From Novosphingobium clariflavum (lineage in GTDB: Bacteria; Pseudomonadota; Alphaproteobacteria; Sphingomonadales; Sphingomonadaceae), in NCBI RefSeq assembly GCF_026420865.1, contig NZ_JAPCWC010000006.1, positions 1 to 64,000 on the forward strand: a DNA stretch of 64,000 nucleotides. Direction: 5' to 3'. The notes below the pieces were generated by a model. It ran no database searches, had not been told where the DNA came from, and saw nothing but the letters and a program-made list of their open reading frames with translations. The position numbers and the translations under genes are program-made. Shown here in pieces: positions 10,446-19,018 of the stretch. The number at the start of each line of letters is the position of its first letter. The first letter of the stretch is position 1.

Positions 10446-11045
10446 GTGCTGCGGCTGGTCGCCGAAAATCGGACCAGCAAGGAAATCGCGTGGGAGCTCG
10501 GAATTTCCGAGAGTGCGGTGAATCAGCGCATCGAGGGCGTGCGCGGGCGAACCGGCTCGCCGCCTCGTGCCGAACTGGCGCGGGCCTATCGTTTCTACCA
10601 GCGGCAGGATCCTGCCCAGACGGCACTGTTGGACGGAGCGGCGCCCGTAACCCCGGGAGACGACCTCGTCGCCGGTGAGGGAGCTGTCAGCGCGCAGGAT
10701 CCGGCGGGCGCGGTGATGGCCGCCGGGCCGGCGCCCGCAGCGGCAGCGGATGCAGCCTGTAATCCTCTACCAGAGAAGAATCCTCAGGTTCCCGCAGCCC
10801 GCGTCATCGCCGATGGATGGCTTCGGGACGAGCCGGGCAATCGCCTCACGCTATCGGATGGAGTGACCTTCAGGGTCGAGGCACCGTGGCATGACGAGCC
10901 GGTCGAACGGATCGTCCCCGAGGTGCTCGATGGCCCTGATGCCGGTGTCAACCGCGTGGCAGCCATGGTCCTCATCGCCGGCGGGCTTCTGCTCGTCGCG
11001 GTGTTCGGACTGGATCTTGCCACGGCTTTGAGCCGGCACCTGTGA
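10446..11045 (+). CDS. LuxR-type HTH protein with C-terminal membrane helix (interrupted N-terminus)
   Basis: A 199-residue frame starting at a GTG immediately after the TAG. The first 35 residues keep most of a LuxR/GerE helix-turn-helix (TSKEIAWELGISESAVNQRI). A long Ala/Pro/Gly-rich linker follows, then a conserved-looking segment with LTLSDGVTFRVEAPWHDEP. One hydrophobic helix near the C-terminus (VAAMVLIAGGLLLVAVFGL) suggests a membrane-tethered DNA-binding protein. The first helix of the HTH is lost if translation really starts at the GTG. It is the first gene of a four-gene run with the genes at 11112, 11512 and 11778. Whether it is still functional is uncertain. Confidence 0.6.
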   Translation: MLRLVAENRTSKEIAWELGISESAVNQRIEGVRGRTGSPPRAELARAYRFYQRQDPAQTALLDGAAPVTPGDDLVAGEGAVSAQDPAGAVMAAGPAPAAAADAACNPLPEKNPQVPAARVIADGWLRDEPGNRLTLSDGVTFRVEAPWHDEPVERIVPEVLDGPDAGVNRVAAMVLIAGGLLLVAVFGLDLATALSRHL

Positions 11046-11111
11046 GCCAGCCTCGTACCGCGATTGTGTGGGGGGTCCGCTGTGAGCGGCGGACGTCGAT
11101 GGAGGGTTTTT

Positions 11112-11450
11112 ATGGGAATGTCGATTTCTGCCGCCGCTGCACGCCTGTCGCGTCAGCTTCCCGAAGCCGAGCATTCGCTCGACACCGCGCTGCTGGCCTC
11201 GGCACGGCTGATGGAAACGATGGTGCTGGCGCGCGGCGCCGATGGCGTTGCCAACTTCACCGGCCAGAATGCGCTGCTGCGTCTCGCCCGCTCGCAGCGC
11301 GCGCTGCTGGAAAGCCAGAACGACATGATCCGTGTCCATCGCGCGCTGCTCGATGCCGGGCGCCAGGTGAAGGCCATCGTGGACGAGCCGGAAGCCTGCC
11401 CGCAGAGCGCGGTCCTCGTCGAGGAAATGCCGCAATTGCAGTCGGCCTGA
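11112..11450 (+). CDS. Small helical protein of unknown function
   Basis: A 112-residue protein that I do not recognise. It is mostly predicted alpha-helix, with a heptad-like Ala/Leu/Arg composition (LDTALLASARLMETMVLARG and LLRLARSQRALLESQ), an Arg-His pair in VHRALLDAGRQ and an acidic C-terminus. There is no signal peptide or membrane segment. The ATG at 11112 follows GGAGGG at good spacing; an upstream in-frame start at 11064 has poorer support. It lies between the HTH-membrane protein and a small membrane protein on the same strand, so a shared role is likely but unknown. Confidence 0.7.
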   Translation: MGMSISAAAARLSRQLPEAEHSLDTALLASARLMETMVLARGADGVANFTGQNALLRLARSQRALLESQNDMIRVHRALLDAGRQVKAIVDEPEACPQSAVLVEEMPQLQSA

Positions 11451-11511
11451 CCACAAGCAGGCCGATGACGGGTTCCGCGCGCTCGCGGCGGCATGGGGCT
11501 GGGGGGCTTCC

Positions 11512-12021
11512 ATGTTTCTCCTGAGCGCGCGGGCCTATCTCCAGCATGGCGTGTTTGTCCTGCTGTTCTTACTGGCGATGCGGCGCGGCGCCGCACCGGA
11601 GCGGATCATTTCAGCCACCATTCTGGGGATGCTGGTTGTCGATCGCATGTTCCACCTGTTCGTCGGTATCCAACCCATGCTGATGCTGGGAGTGAACTTT
11701 GCCCATCTGGCGATCGACGTCATCGGGTTTGCCGCCTTCCTCGTGGTCGCGCTCGGCGCCAACCGGGTCTATCCGCTGTGGATAGCCGGTTCCCAGCTGA
11801 TCGCACTCTTCAGTCACGTCTATCCGGCGTTGGCGAAGATGGTCTCGGGGCAGGCCTACGTGGTGATGAACATCATGCCTTCCTACGTGCAGATGATCGC
11901 CTTGGCGCTTGGCCTGGCCGCTCACATGCGGCGGCAGAAGCGACTGGGCAGCTATCCGTCCTGGCGCAGGTCCTGGCTCCTTTCGCGCGCGAGCGCACGC
12001 AGGAGATTGCCTGCCGTCTGA
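11512..12021 (+). CDS. Small integral membrane protein of unknown function
   Basis: A 169-residue protein with about five hydrophobic segments, for example HGVFVLLFLLAM, FAHLAIDVIGFAAFLVVALG and YVQMIALALGLAAHM. The C-terminus is basic (RRQKRLGSYPSWRR). A GGGGGG run precedes the ATG at 11512. The last 20 or so residues lie over the start of the RadC reading frame in another frame and look like overlap sequence, so the natural protein may effectively end near residue 150. I do not recognise the family. It is the third member of the 10.4-12.6 kb cassette. Confidence 0.65.
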   Translation: MFLLSARAYLQHGVFVLLFLLAMRRGAAPERIISATILGMLVVDRMFHLFVGIQPMLMLGVNFAHLAIDVIGFAAFLVVALGANRVYPLWIAGSQLIALFSHVYPALAKMVSGQAYVVMNIMPSYVQMIALALGLAAHMRRQKRLGSYPSWRRSWLLSRASARRRLPAV

Positions 12022-12557
12022 TCCAGCGCTTCGGCTCGCTGCGGGGCATCCATGCCGCGTCCGCCGCCAGCCTGGCCGAAACCATCGGCGTTTCGACGCC
12101 GGGGTTCAAGCTGCTGACCGCAGCCATCGCCGCAGCCCGAGAACTGTCTCTCCTCGCCGCGCGCGAGGCGGTGGTCGGAGAACCGACCGAGCCCGGCAAC
12201 CCGCGCCTGCGCCAATACCTCATCCGCCGTCTCGGCAACTGCCGCGAGGAATGCGTGGCGGTGCTCTACCTCTCCGCCGAAGGCCTGTTCATCGCTGAGG
12301 ACTTTCACGAAGGGGTCCATGGCAGCACGGCGATCCTGCCGCTGCGCCGGGCCGTGCGCCGCGCGTTCGAGCTGGATGCGCGCAGACTGGTGATCGCGCA
12401 CAACCACCCCTCCGGAAATCCCGAGCCCAGCGCGGCCGACATCCGGGCGACCCGCCATTTTATCGATGTCGCCGGTGCCCTGGACTTCCTTGTCGACGAT
12501 CACATCGTAGTGGGCGCAAATCGTGCGGTAAGTCTGCGGGATCGCGGGCTTATTTGA
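11778..12557 (+). CDS. RadC/JAB-domain protein (start uncertain)
   Basis: The C-terminal half is a clear RadC JAB domain. It has HNHPSGNPEPSAADI (the His-x-His...Ser...Asp metal motif), followed by FLVDDHIVVGANRAVSLRDRG. Before it lies a helix-hairpin-helix-like region starting around 11955 (RTQEIACRLIQRFGSL). The frame has no ATG, GTG or TTG near 11955. The nearest upstream starts are a GTG at 11778 and an ATG at 11493, both inside the membrane protein gene, and the residues they add look like shadow sequence. The GTG is given as the coordinate; a CTG at 11961 or frameshifting from the membrane gene is possible. The molecular role of RadC-family proteins is not settled. Confidence 0.7.
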   Translation: MDSRFPADRTLQSRLSGVGEDGLGAGLRGDEHHAFLRADDRLGAWPGRSHAAAEATGQLSVLAQVLAPFARERTQEIACRLIQRFGSLRGIHAASAASLAETIGVSTPGFKLLTAAIAAARELSLLAAREAVVGEPTEPGNPRLRQYLIRRLGNCREECVAVLYLSAEGLFIAEDFHEGVHGSTAILPLRRAVRRAFELDARRLVIAHNHPSGNPEPSAADIRATRHFIDVAGALDFLVDDHIVVGANRAVSLRDRGLI

Positions 12558-12636
12558 TCCTGCATGGCGCTCGTCCGGTCGCGGGACACCTTGAAACGAT
12601 CCTGTCTTTTGCCATGGATGGGCTTGATATTGCTGA

Positions 12637-14418
<1,782 letters not shown>

Positions 14419-14419
14419 C

Positions 14420-14600
14420 CCGGCTCCGACGACTGGGCATTATCGCGGTGCGGCCTTGCTTCGCGCGGCCCAGGATCCGGACGCGTTCATCGCCGTCATG
14501 CAGCAATGGGCCGCAGCTTATGGGCCATCGCCGTTGGGTCTGGTTCCCGGCATGGCCGAGCGCGATTTTGCGCGGGTGGCGATGCCGGTCCTGTCGTTAG
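14420..14600 (+). pseudogene. Truncated alpha/beta-hydrolase relic
   Basis: Immediately after pgm, one frame reads GHYRGAALLRAAQDPDAFI, then WAAAYGPSPLGLVPGM, then DFARVAMPVLSL. This pattern resembles the lid and C-terminal part of an alpha/beta hydrolase (typically ...FI..M..W...PGMT..DFARI..PVLVLRS). There is no start, nucleophile elbow or C-terminal His region. The similarity stops at about 14597, exactly where the palindromic repeat begins. It therefore looks like a gene fragment cut at both ends. The family assignment is from memory and needs a search. Confidence 0.45.
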
Positions 14601-14703
14601 AGCGTTTTTCGAACGGAGTGGAACACGCAGTGACTCGGAAAAGCGCGGAAAACAAAGAATCTGGAGAGCCCGATCTGATCCAATCAGATCGGAAAACGCT
14701 CTA
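14598..14703. repeat. Palindromic intergenic repeat with TAGAGCGTTTT termini
   Basis: This 106-nt element is bounded by TAGAGCGTTTT on the left (14598) and the inverted AAAACGCTCTA on the right (ending 14703). It contains an internal palindrome, CCGATCTGATCCAATCAGATCGG, given here only by its half CCGATCTGAT. Elements with these ends are recalled as widespread between genes in alphaproteobacterial genomes. A partial copy of one end (CTCTAGAGCGTTTCATGG) recurs at 14887-14904, where it supplies the start region of the next gene. From 14704 to 14899 I see no gene, only two DnaA-box-like motifs of low significance. Confidence 0.65.
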
Positions 14704-14899
14704 GCGGCGGGCTGAGGATATGCGCCGTTCCTCCACCGATTATGCTCCGTATATGCCGTGGTTATGAACAGGCTTGTCCCCACTGCCCGCACGTTTTGCG
14801 CCGTATATTCACTCGTTTTGCCCAAGTCTGTCCCGAGAATATGCGCAAAGTTATCAACAGCCTTGCCGGCCGCGGGCCAAGGGTGCTCTAGAGCGTTTC

Positions 14900-15748
14900 A
14901 TGGAAATCGAACGCTATTTCGCCCGTATCGGCCTCACCGCTGCGCCGTCTCGGGATGCCGCAGGGCTGGCCCTTCTCCAGCGTGCCCATCGCCGCGCGAT
15001 CGGGTTTGAGAACCTGGCCATTCCGCTGGGCGAGGGCATTCGCATCGACAGTGCCAGCGTGTTCGAGAAGCTGGTTCTGCGTCGGCGCGGGGGATATTGT
15101 TTCGAACAGAACCGGCTCCTGTCCGACGCGCTGTCCGCCCTCGGGCTGGTGAACCGGCCGCTACTGGCGCGGGTGCTGCTGGGCTTGCCCGAACAGGCTG
15201 CGCCGCCGCGCACGCATACACTGGTACTGGTCAATCTGGGCGGAGCAGCGTGGATTGCCGATGCGGGCTTTGGCGGCAGTTACGTGCCGCCGTTGCCCCT
15301 CGAGGATGGCGCTCAGGCGCAGACCCCGGACGGGGCCTGGCACCGCCTGCTGCGTAGCGGCGAGCGTGGTGCGCTGGGCGGCGAATGGCGGTTGGAACGC
15401 GCGGGACCTGCCAGCGCCACCGATGGGCGCAGCGCCGACCATGGCGACTGGCAACCGCAATACGTGTTTGATCTGGCCGAAGTGGCGCAGGACGATCTGG
15501 AAATGGGCAACCACTGGACCGCCACGCGCCCCGGCACCCGCTTCACGACACTTTGCGTGGCCAGTGTCGTGCTGGAAAACGGCTTCGCAGCCATGACCGA
15601 CCGCCAGCTTACCATCCACTGCGACGGCGTGGCTGAGGTACGGGAAGTCGCTGACGCCGGCGATTATACCCGAACCTTGCGTGAGGTCATGGGCATTGAT
15701 CTTTCGGACGAGCAAGCGGCCCGGTTGCCGCTGTGGAACCCCGCCTGA
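14900..15748 (+). CDS. nat: Arylamine N-acetyltransferase
   Basis: Transfers an acetyl group from acetyl-CoA to arylamines or hydrazines through a cysteine intermediate. The 282-residue length is typical. The catalytic triad is visible: Cys67 in RRGGYCFEQN, His106 in RTHTLVLV and Asp121 in WIADAGFGG, close to the family positions 69/107/122. The N-terminal EIERYFARIGL and RAHRRAIGFENLAIP also match. A longer frame to 14774 exists, but the ATG at 14900 gives the family N-terminus and lies within a partial copy of the palindromic repeat end, so the repeat may form part of its 5' region. Confidence 0.92.
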   Translation: MEIERYFARIGLTAAPSRDAAGLALLQRAHRRAIGFENLAIPLGEGIRIDSASVFEKLVLRRRGGYCFEQNRLLSDALSALGLVNRPLLARVLLGLPEQAAPPRTHTLVLVNLGGAAWIADAGFGGSYVPPLPLEDGAQAQTPDGAWHRLLRSGERGALGGEWRLERAGPASATDGRSADHGDWQPQYVFDLAEVAQDDLEMGNHWTATRPGTRFTTLCVASVVLENGFAAMTDRQLTIHCDGVAEVREVADAGDYTRTLREVMGIDLSDEQAARLPLWNPA

Positions 15749-15763
15749 TCTGCGGCGCGGCGC

Positions 15764-16291
15764 TCAGACTTCCCTGAGCCGCGGCATCAGTTCCACGAAG
15801 TTGCAGGGACGATTGCGGCTGTCGAGCTGCTCGGCCAGAATGCCGTCCCAACCGTCCTGCACCGCGCCGTTGGAGCCGGGCAGGGCGAAGATGTAGGTGC
15901 CTCGCGCCACCGCCGCGCAAGCGCGCGACTGGACGGTGGAGGTGCCGATGGTCTTGTACGAGATCCAGCGGAACAGTTCGCCGAAGCCGGGAATGTCCTT
16001 GTCCTTCACCCGGTCGATCGCCTCTGGCGTGACGTCGCGGCCGGTGAGGCCGGTGCCGCCGGTCACCACGATCGCATCGACCTCGCGGTCGTCGATCCAG
16101 TTGTTGAAGCGGACCGTCAGGCGGGTGGCATCGTCCTTCTCGATCGCGCGGGCGACAAGGCGATGACCTGCCTTGCGGATGCGGCCTTCGAGAATGTCGC
16201 CCGAGGTGTCGTTCTCGGCGGTGCGGGTGTCGGAAACTGTCAGGAGCGCGATGTTGATGGGCTTGAATTGACGTTCATGATCAATGGCCAC
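15764..16291 (-). CDS. moaB: Molybdenum cofactor biosynthesis protein B
   Basis: A 175-residue protein of the MoaB/MogA family, which act in molybdopterin cofactor synthesis, probably in adenylylation of molybdopterin. It has [16 protein letters not shown] at the N-terminus, [17 protein letters not shown] (the phosphate/pterin loop) in the middle and [18 protein letters not shown] near the C-terminus. The start overlaps the end of the lytic transglycosylase gene by 11 nt on the same strand, so the two may be co-transcribed. No other molybdenum cofactor genes lie in the window. Confidence 0.93.
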   Translation of the reverse strand: MAIDHERQFKPINIALLTVSDTRTAENDTSGDILEGRIRKAGHRLVARAIEKDDATRLTVRFNNWIDDREVDAIVVTGGTGLTGRDVTPEAIDRVKDKDIPGFGELFRWISYKTIGTSTVQSRACAAVARGTYIFALPGSNGAVQDGWDGILAEQLDSRNRPCNFVELMPRLREV

Positions 16292-18068
16292 GCATTATCG
16301 CTCCGCTTGCGGCCATGTGGACACCTTGCGATCCGGACAGCCCCGGGAAGGTCGGCCACATGTCCTGTGCAAGCGCCATGCGGCTTTCCGAAGGGCCGCC
16401 GGCCTGACGCTCGTACATCCAGTAGTTGCGCAGCACTATGTTCACATAGCCGCGCGTTTCCCAGTAGGGCAGCGATTCCATCCACAGCAGCGGGTCGCCG
16501 TCGCAATTGACCTGGGTGTTCCAGCGGGTGACCGGCACCAGTCCGGCATTGTAGGCGGCCATGACCTTGAGCAGCAGGCCCTGCGTGCCTGGCGCATTGC
16601 GCAAGGTCTGCAAGTGCTGCTGGCCGAAGGCAAGGTTCACTTCCGGCTTGTTGAGGTCGCTGGCGGTACCCGAAACACCCAGCAGTGAGGCATGGTCGCG
16701 GGCGGCGGAGGGCATGATCTGCATCAGGCCGCGCGCACCGGCGGGGCTGACGACGCTGGTCTGGAAGATCGATTCCTGAAGCGTGTGGGCATAGACCAGC
16801 GCCGGGTCGACCTTCCAGCCGCCAGCCGGGGTCCACTTTGGCGTCGGGAAGCGACTGGCCGGTTCGGGGCGGCCACCGGCGGGCGCATTGTAGGCCATCC
16901 ACAATTGCGTCGAAGGCAGGCCGAGATCGCGGGCGAGGCGGCTGATCGAGGCATATTGCGCGGCGTCGCCGATGCGGGCCTGGTGGCGCAGCACTTCGTC
17001 GGCAAGGCCGTCCTCGCCGATTTCGGCCAGTTCCACGGCGGCACGGATGTTGGGCGTGTTGCGCAGCGTCTGCCAGTCGGACGCGGTGAAGTCGGCGGCG
17101 GCATGCTGTTCGGGCAGCTTCATGCCCAGCTGTTCGGCGGCGAGCATGCCGTAGAGCGTCTCATCGCGCGCGGCGGCCAGGCGCAGTTCGGCCGATGCGG
17201 CTTCGGGCTTGCGGCAGCGAACCAGGGCGCGGCTGCGCCAGTAGTGCGCCGCGCTGGACAGTTCGGCGTTTTCGGAGGACTTGGCGGTCTTGTCGAAAGC
17301 GTCGGCAGCGCCGTCGCAGTCGCCCAGTCGCCATGCGGCGAGGCCGGCGGTCCACCAGGCTTCGCCGACCCATGGGCCGCTGCCCATCGCGCCGAGTTGG
17401 GCCATTTGGTAGGCTGAGGTGTCCTGGTTGCCGATGTAGTAGGCCCAGGCGATCTTCTGGCGCCATTCGGCCTGCGCCGAAGGGCTGAGGCCGGCGTCGA
17501 TGCCATCCAGCAGCAGGCGCGCGCCGGTGGGATCGTCGTTCTTGATGCGCTCGTTGATGCCCGAGGCGATCGCAGCGGGCATCGTGCCGTCGCTGATCGA
17601 CGCCGGGCGCACGCGCTTGGCCATCGTCGGCAGGCGCGCGAAAGGTTGCTCGCTGGGGACGCTGGGGACCGACATGGCGCCGCGCTTCAGGGCGAGGCGG
17701 CTGATCTGGTCGGCTCCGGGAAGTTCCGTGCCCTGTGCCAGCCAGGTCTGGAGGTCGGTCAGTTCGATCTTCGGTGAACCGGCGGCGAGGAAATATTCCG
17801 CACGCAGTTGCTGGTGCAGCGGACCGTCGGGGCGGTCTGCCAGCATCTTCTGGACGGCGGCCCAGTCCTTGGCGTCGACTGCGGCGAAGGCCTGCTTGTA
17901 AAAGGCCCGGTCATCCTGGCTCAGCAGCGATGGGACCGAAGTGTTGTCGGCCCGGCTGCGGAAATAGTCCACCGCGGCGCTGTTGGCGAAGGCCGGCGTT
18001 GCTGTCAGCGTTGTTACGGCGAGCGCAGCCACCCCCGCGGCGCGCGCTGCCTTGGCAAACTTGTTCAC
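16281..18068 (-). CDS. Soluble lytic murein transglycosylase (SLT family)
   Basis: A 595-residue exported peptidoglycan lytic transglycosylase that cleaves the MurNAc-GlcNAc bond. The N-terminus carries a signal peptide (AARAAGVAALAVTTLTATPAFA). Residues about 40-400 are helical repeats forming the U-domain of Slt70-like enzymes. The SLT catalytic domain begins near residue 425 with YAHTLQESIFQTSVVSPAGA (catalytic Glu at about 434), followed by GLMQIMPSAA and VMAAYNAGLVPVTRW. It is upstream of moaB on the same strand with an 11-nt overlap. Confidence 0.93.
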   Translation of the reverse strand: MNKFAKAARAAGVAALAVTTLTATPAFANSAAVDYFRSRADNTSVPSLLSQDDRAFYKQAFAAVDAKDWAAVQKMLADRPDGPLHQQLRAEYFLAAGSPKIELTDLQTWLAQGTELPGADQISRLALKRGAMSVPSVPSEQPFARLPTMAKRVRPASISDGTMPAAIASGINERIKNDDPTGARLLLDGIDAGLSPSAQAEWRQKIAWAYYIGNQDTSAYQMAQLGAMGSGPWVGEAWWTAGLAAWRLGDCDGAADAFDKTAKSSENAELSSAAHYWRSRALVRCRKPEAASAELRLAAARDETLYGMLAAEQLGMKLPEQHAAADFTASDWQTLRNTPNIRAAVELAEIGEDGLADEVLRHQARIGDAAQYASISRLARDLGLPSTQLWMAYNAPAGGRPEPASRFPTPKWTPAGGWKVDPALVYAHTLQESIFQTSVVSPAGARGLMQIMPSAARDHASLLGVSGTASDLNKPEVNLAFGQQHLQTLRNAPGTQGLLLKVMAAYNAGLVPVTRWNTQVNCDGDPLLWMESLPYWETRGYVNIVLRNYWMYERQAGGPSESRMALAQDMWPTFPGLSGSQGVHMAASGAIMRGH

Positions 18069-18131
18069 GTCAAAATCCCCGCATCGTGCGACCTGATCCC
18101 TGATCCTTCGGCCGGGGCAGAGGCCCGCTTC

Positions 18132-18881
18132 CTAGGGCTTTGTCCACTCCAGCCAGGCTCTCCAGATGCTTGCCTTCGCGCGCGGATTTTGCAGCAGCGC
18201 GGCAAGCCCCCAGCCAGCCATTAGAGGTATCGTCAGTCCTTCATGCTGAAATTGTCTTAAAACGGCAGCGCGTTGCGGTGATTCGTGGCCGATCAGCGGC
18301 AGAACGTTGCCGCCGAGCACGATCAGCCGCTGCGGAGCGGCCAAAGCGACGTGCCGGGCCAGGGCATCGCCGACCCCGCGCTCAGCCGCGGCGCGCCAGT
18401 TCGGCACCGGATCCGGGCGGGGCAGGGCGCTGGCAAGGTAGACATCCTCGCGGCGGGTGCCGAAGGCGGCCAGCATGGCGTCGAGCAGGCGGCCTTGCGG
18501 GCCGGACAGCAGACGCTCGCGGTCCTCAGCCTCGGGAGTTTCGACCACCACCATCAGCTTGGCGCCGACTTTGCCTTCCGGCATCAGGCGGCCGGTCGGG
18601 CCGCCATCGTCGAGCAGCGTCTCGCTGGCCCACCAGGCGCGGAAGGCGTCGATGTCGGCGGGCAGCAGGGCGGGGTCGATACGGGTGGGGACCACCACTT
18701 CCTGCACCGCAGCCGGCACGCGGCGCGGGGGCAGGCGGTCGCCGTTCTCGTCCTGCTCCTCCTCGGGCACGATCCACTCGCGCGGGTCGTCGAGGTAGTC
18801 GTGGTCGACACCGGCGCCGCGCCACCAATTGAGCGCAGCTGTGATATCGTCCAGAAATTGCCGATTTGGAGCCTGATCCAT
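18132..18881 (-). CDS. Divergent uracil-DNA glycosylase-like protein
   Basis: A 249-residue protein resembling family 4-type uracil-DNA glycosylases in layout. It shows LMVVVETPEAEDRERLLSGPQGRLLDAML followed by REDVYLASALPRPDP and LIVLGGNVLPLIG, matching the usual order of motifs (quoted here in pieces). The usual GEAPG water-activating motif is replaced by VETPEAED, and the four cysteines that bind the iron-sulfur cluster in family 4 are absent. It may be inactive or have another substrate. The ATG at 18881 is preferred over upstream starts because the extra 37 residues look non-coding. Confidence 0.7.
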   Translation of the reverse strand: MDQAPNRQFLDDITAALNWWRGAGVDHDYLDDPREWIVPEEEQDENGDRLPPRRVPAAVQEVVVPTRIDPALLPADIDAFRAWWASETLLDDGGPTGRLMPEGKVGAKLMVVVETPEAEDRERLLSGPQGRLLDAMLAAFGTRREDVYLASALPRPDPVPNWRAAAERGVGDALARHVALAAPQRLIVLGGNVLPLIGHESPQRAAVLRQFQHEGLTIPLMAGWGLAALLQNPRAKASIWRAWLEWTKP

Positions 18882-19018
18882 CGCGTGGGTCTTGACCTGT
18901 CGCATTCCACCAATCAAGGCACAACACGAATTAATCGCACGCTTAAGTGTGTGAATCGCAATTTTTGGGGCGAAAAGGCCCAATAGGGTCAAAGACGGGG
19001 TCAGGAGTCGGGACTGCC

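Noticed and set aside
14750-14880. Two DnaA-box-like motifs (TTATGAACA and TTATCAACA) suggesting an origin
   Set aside because: Both have mismatches to the consensus TTATCCACA, only two occur, and no origin-linked genes lie here.
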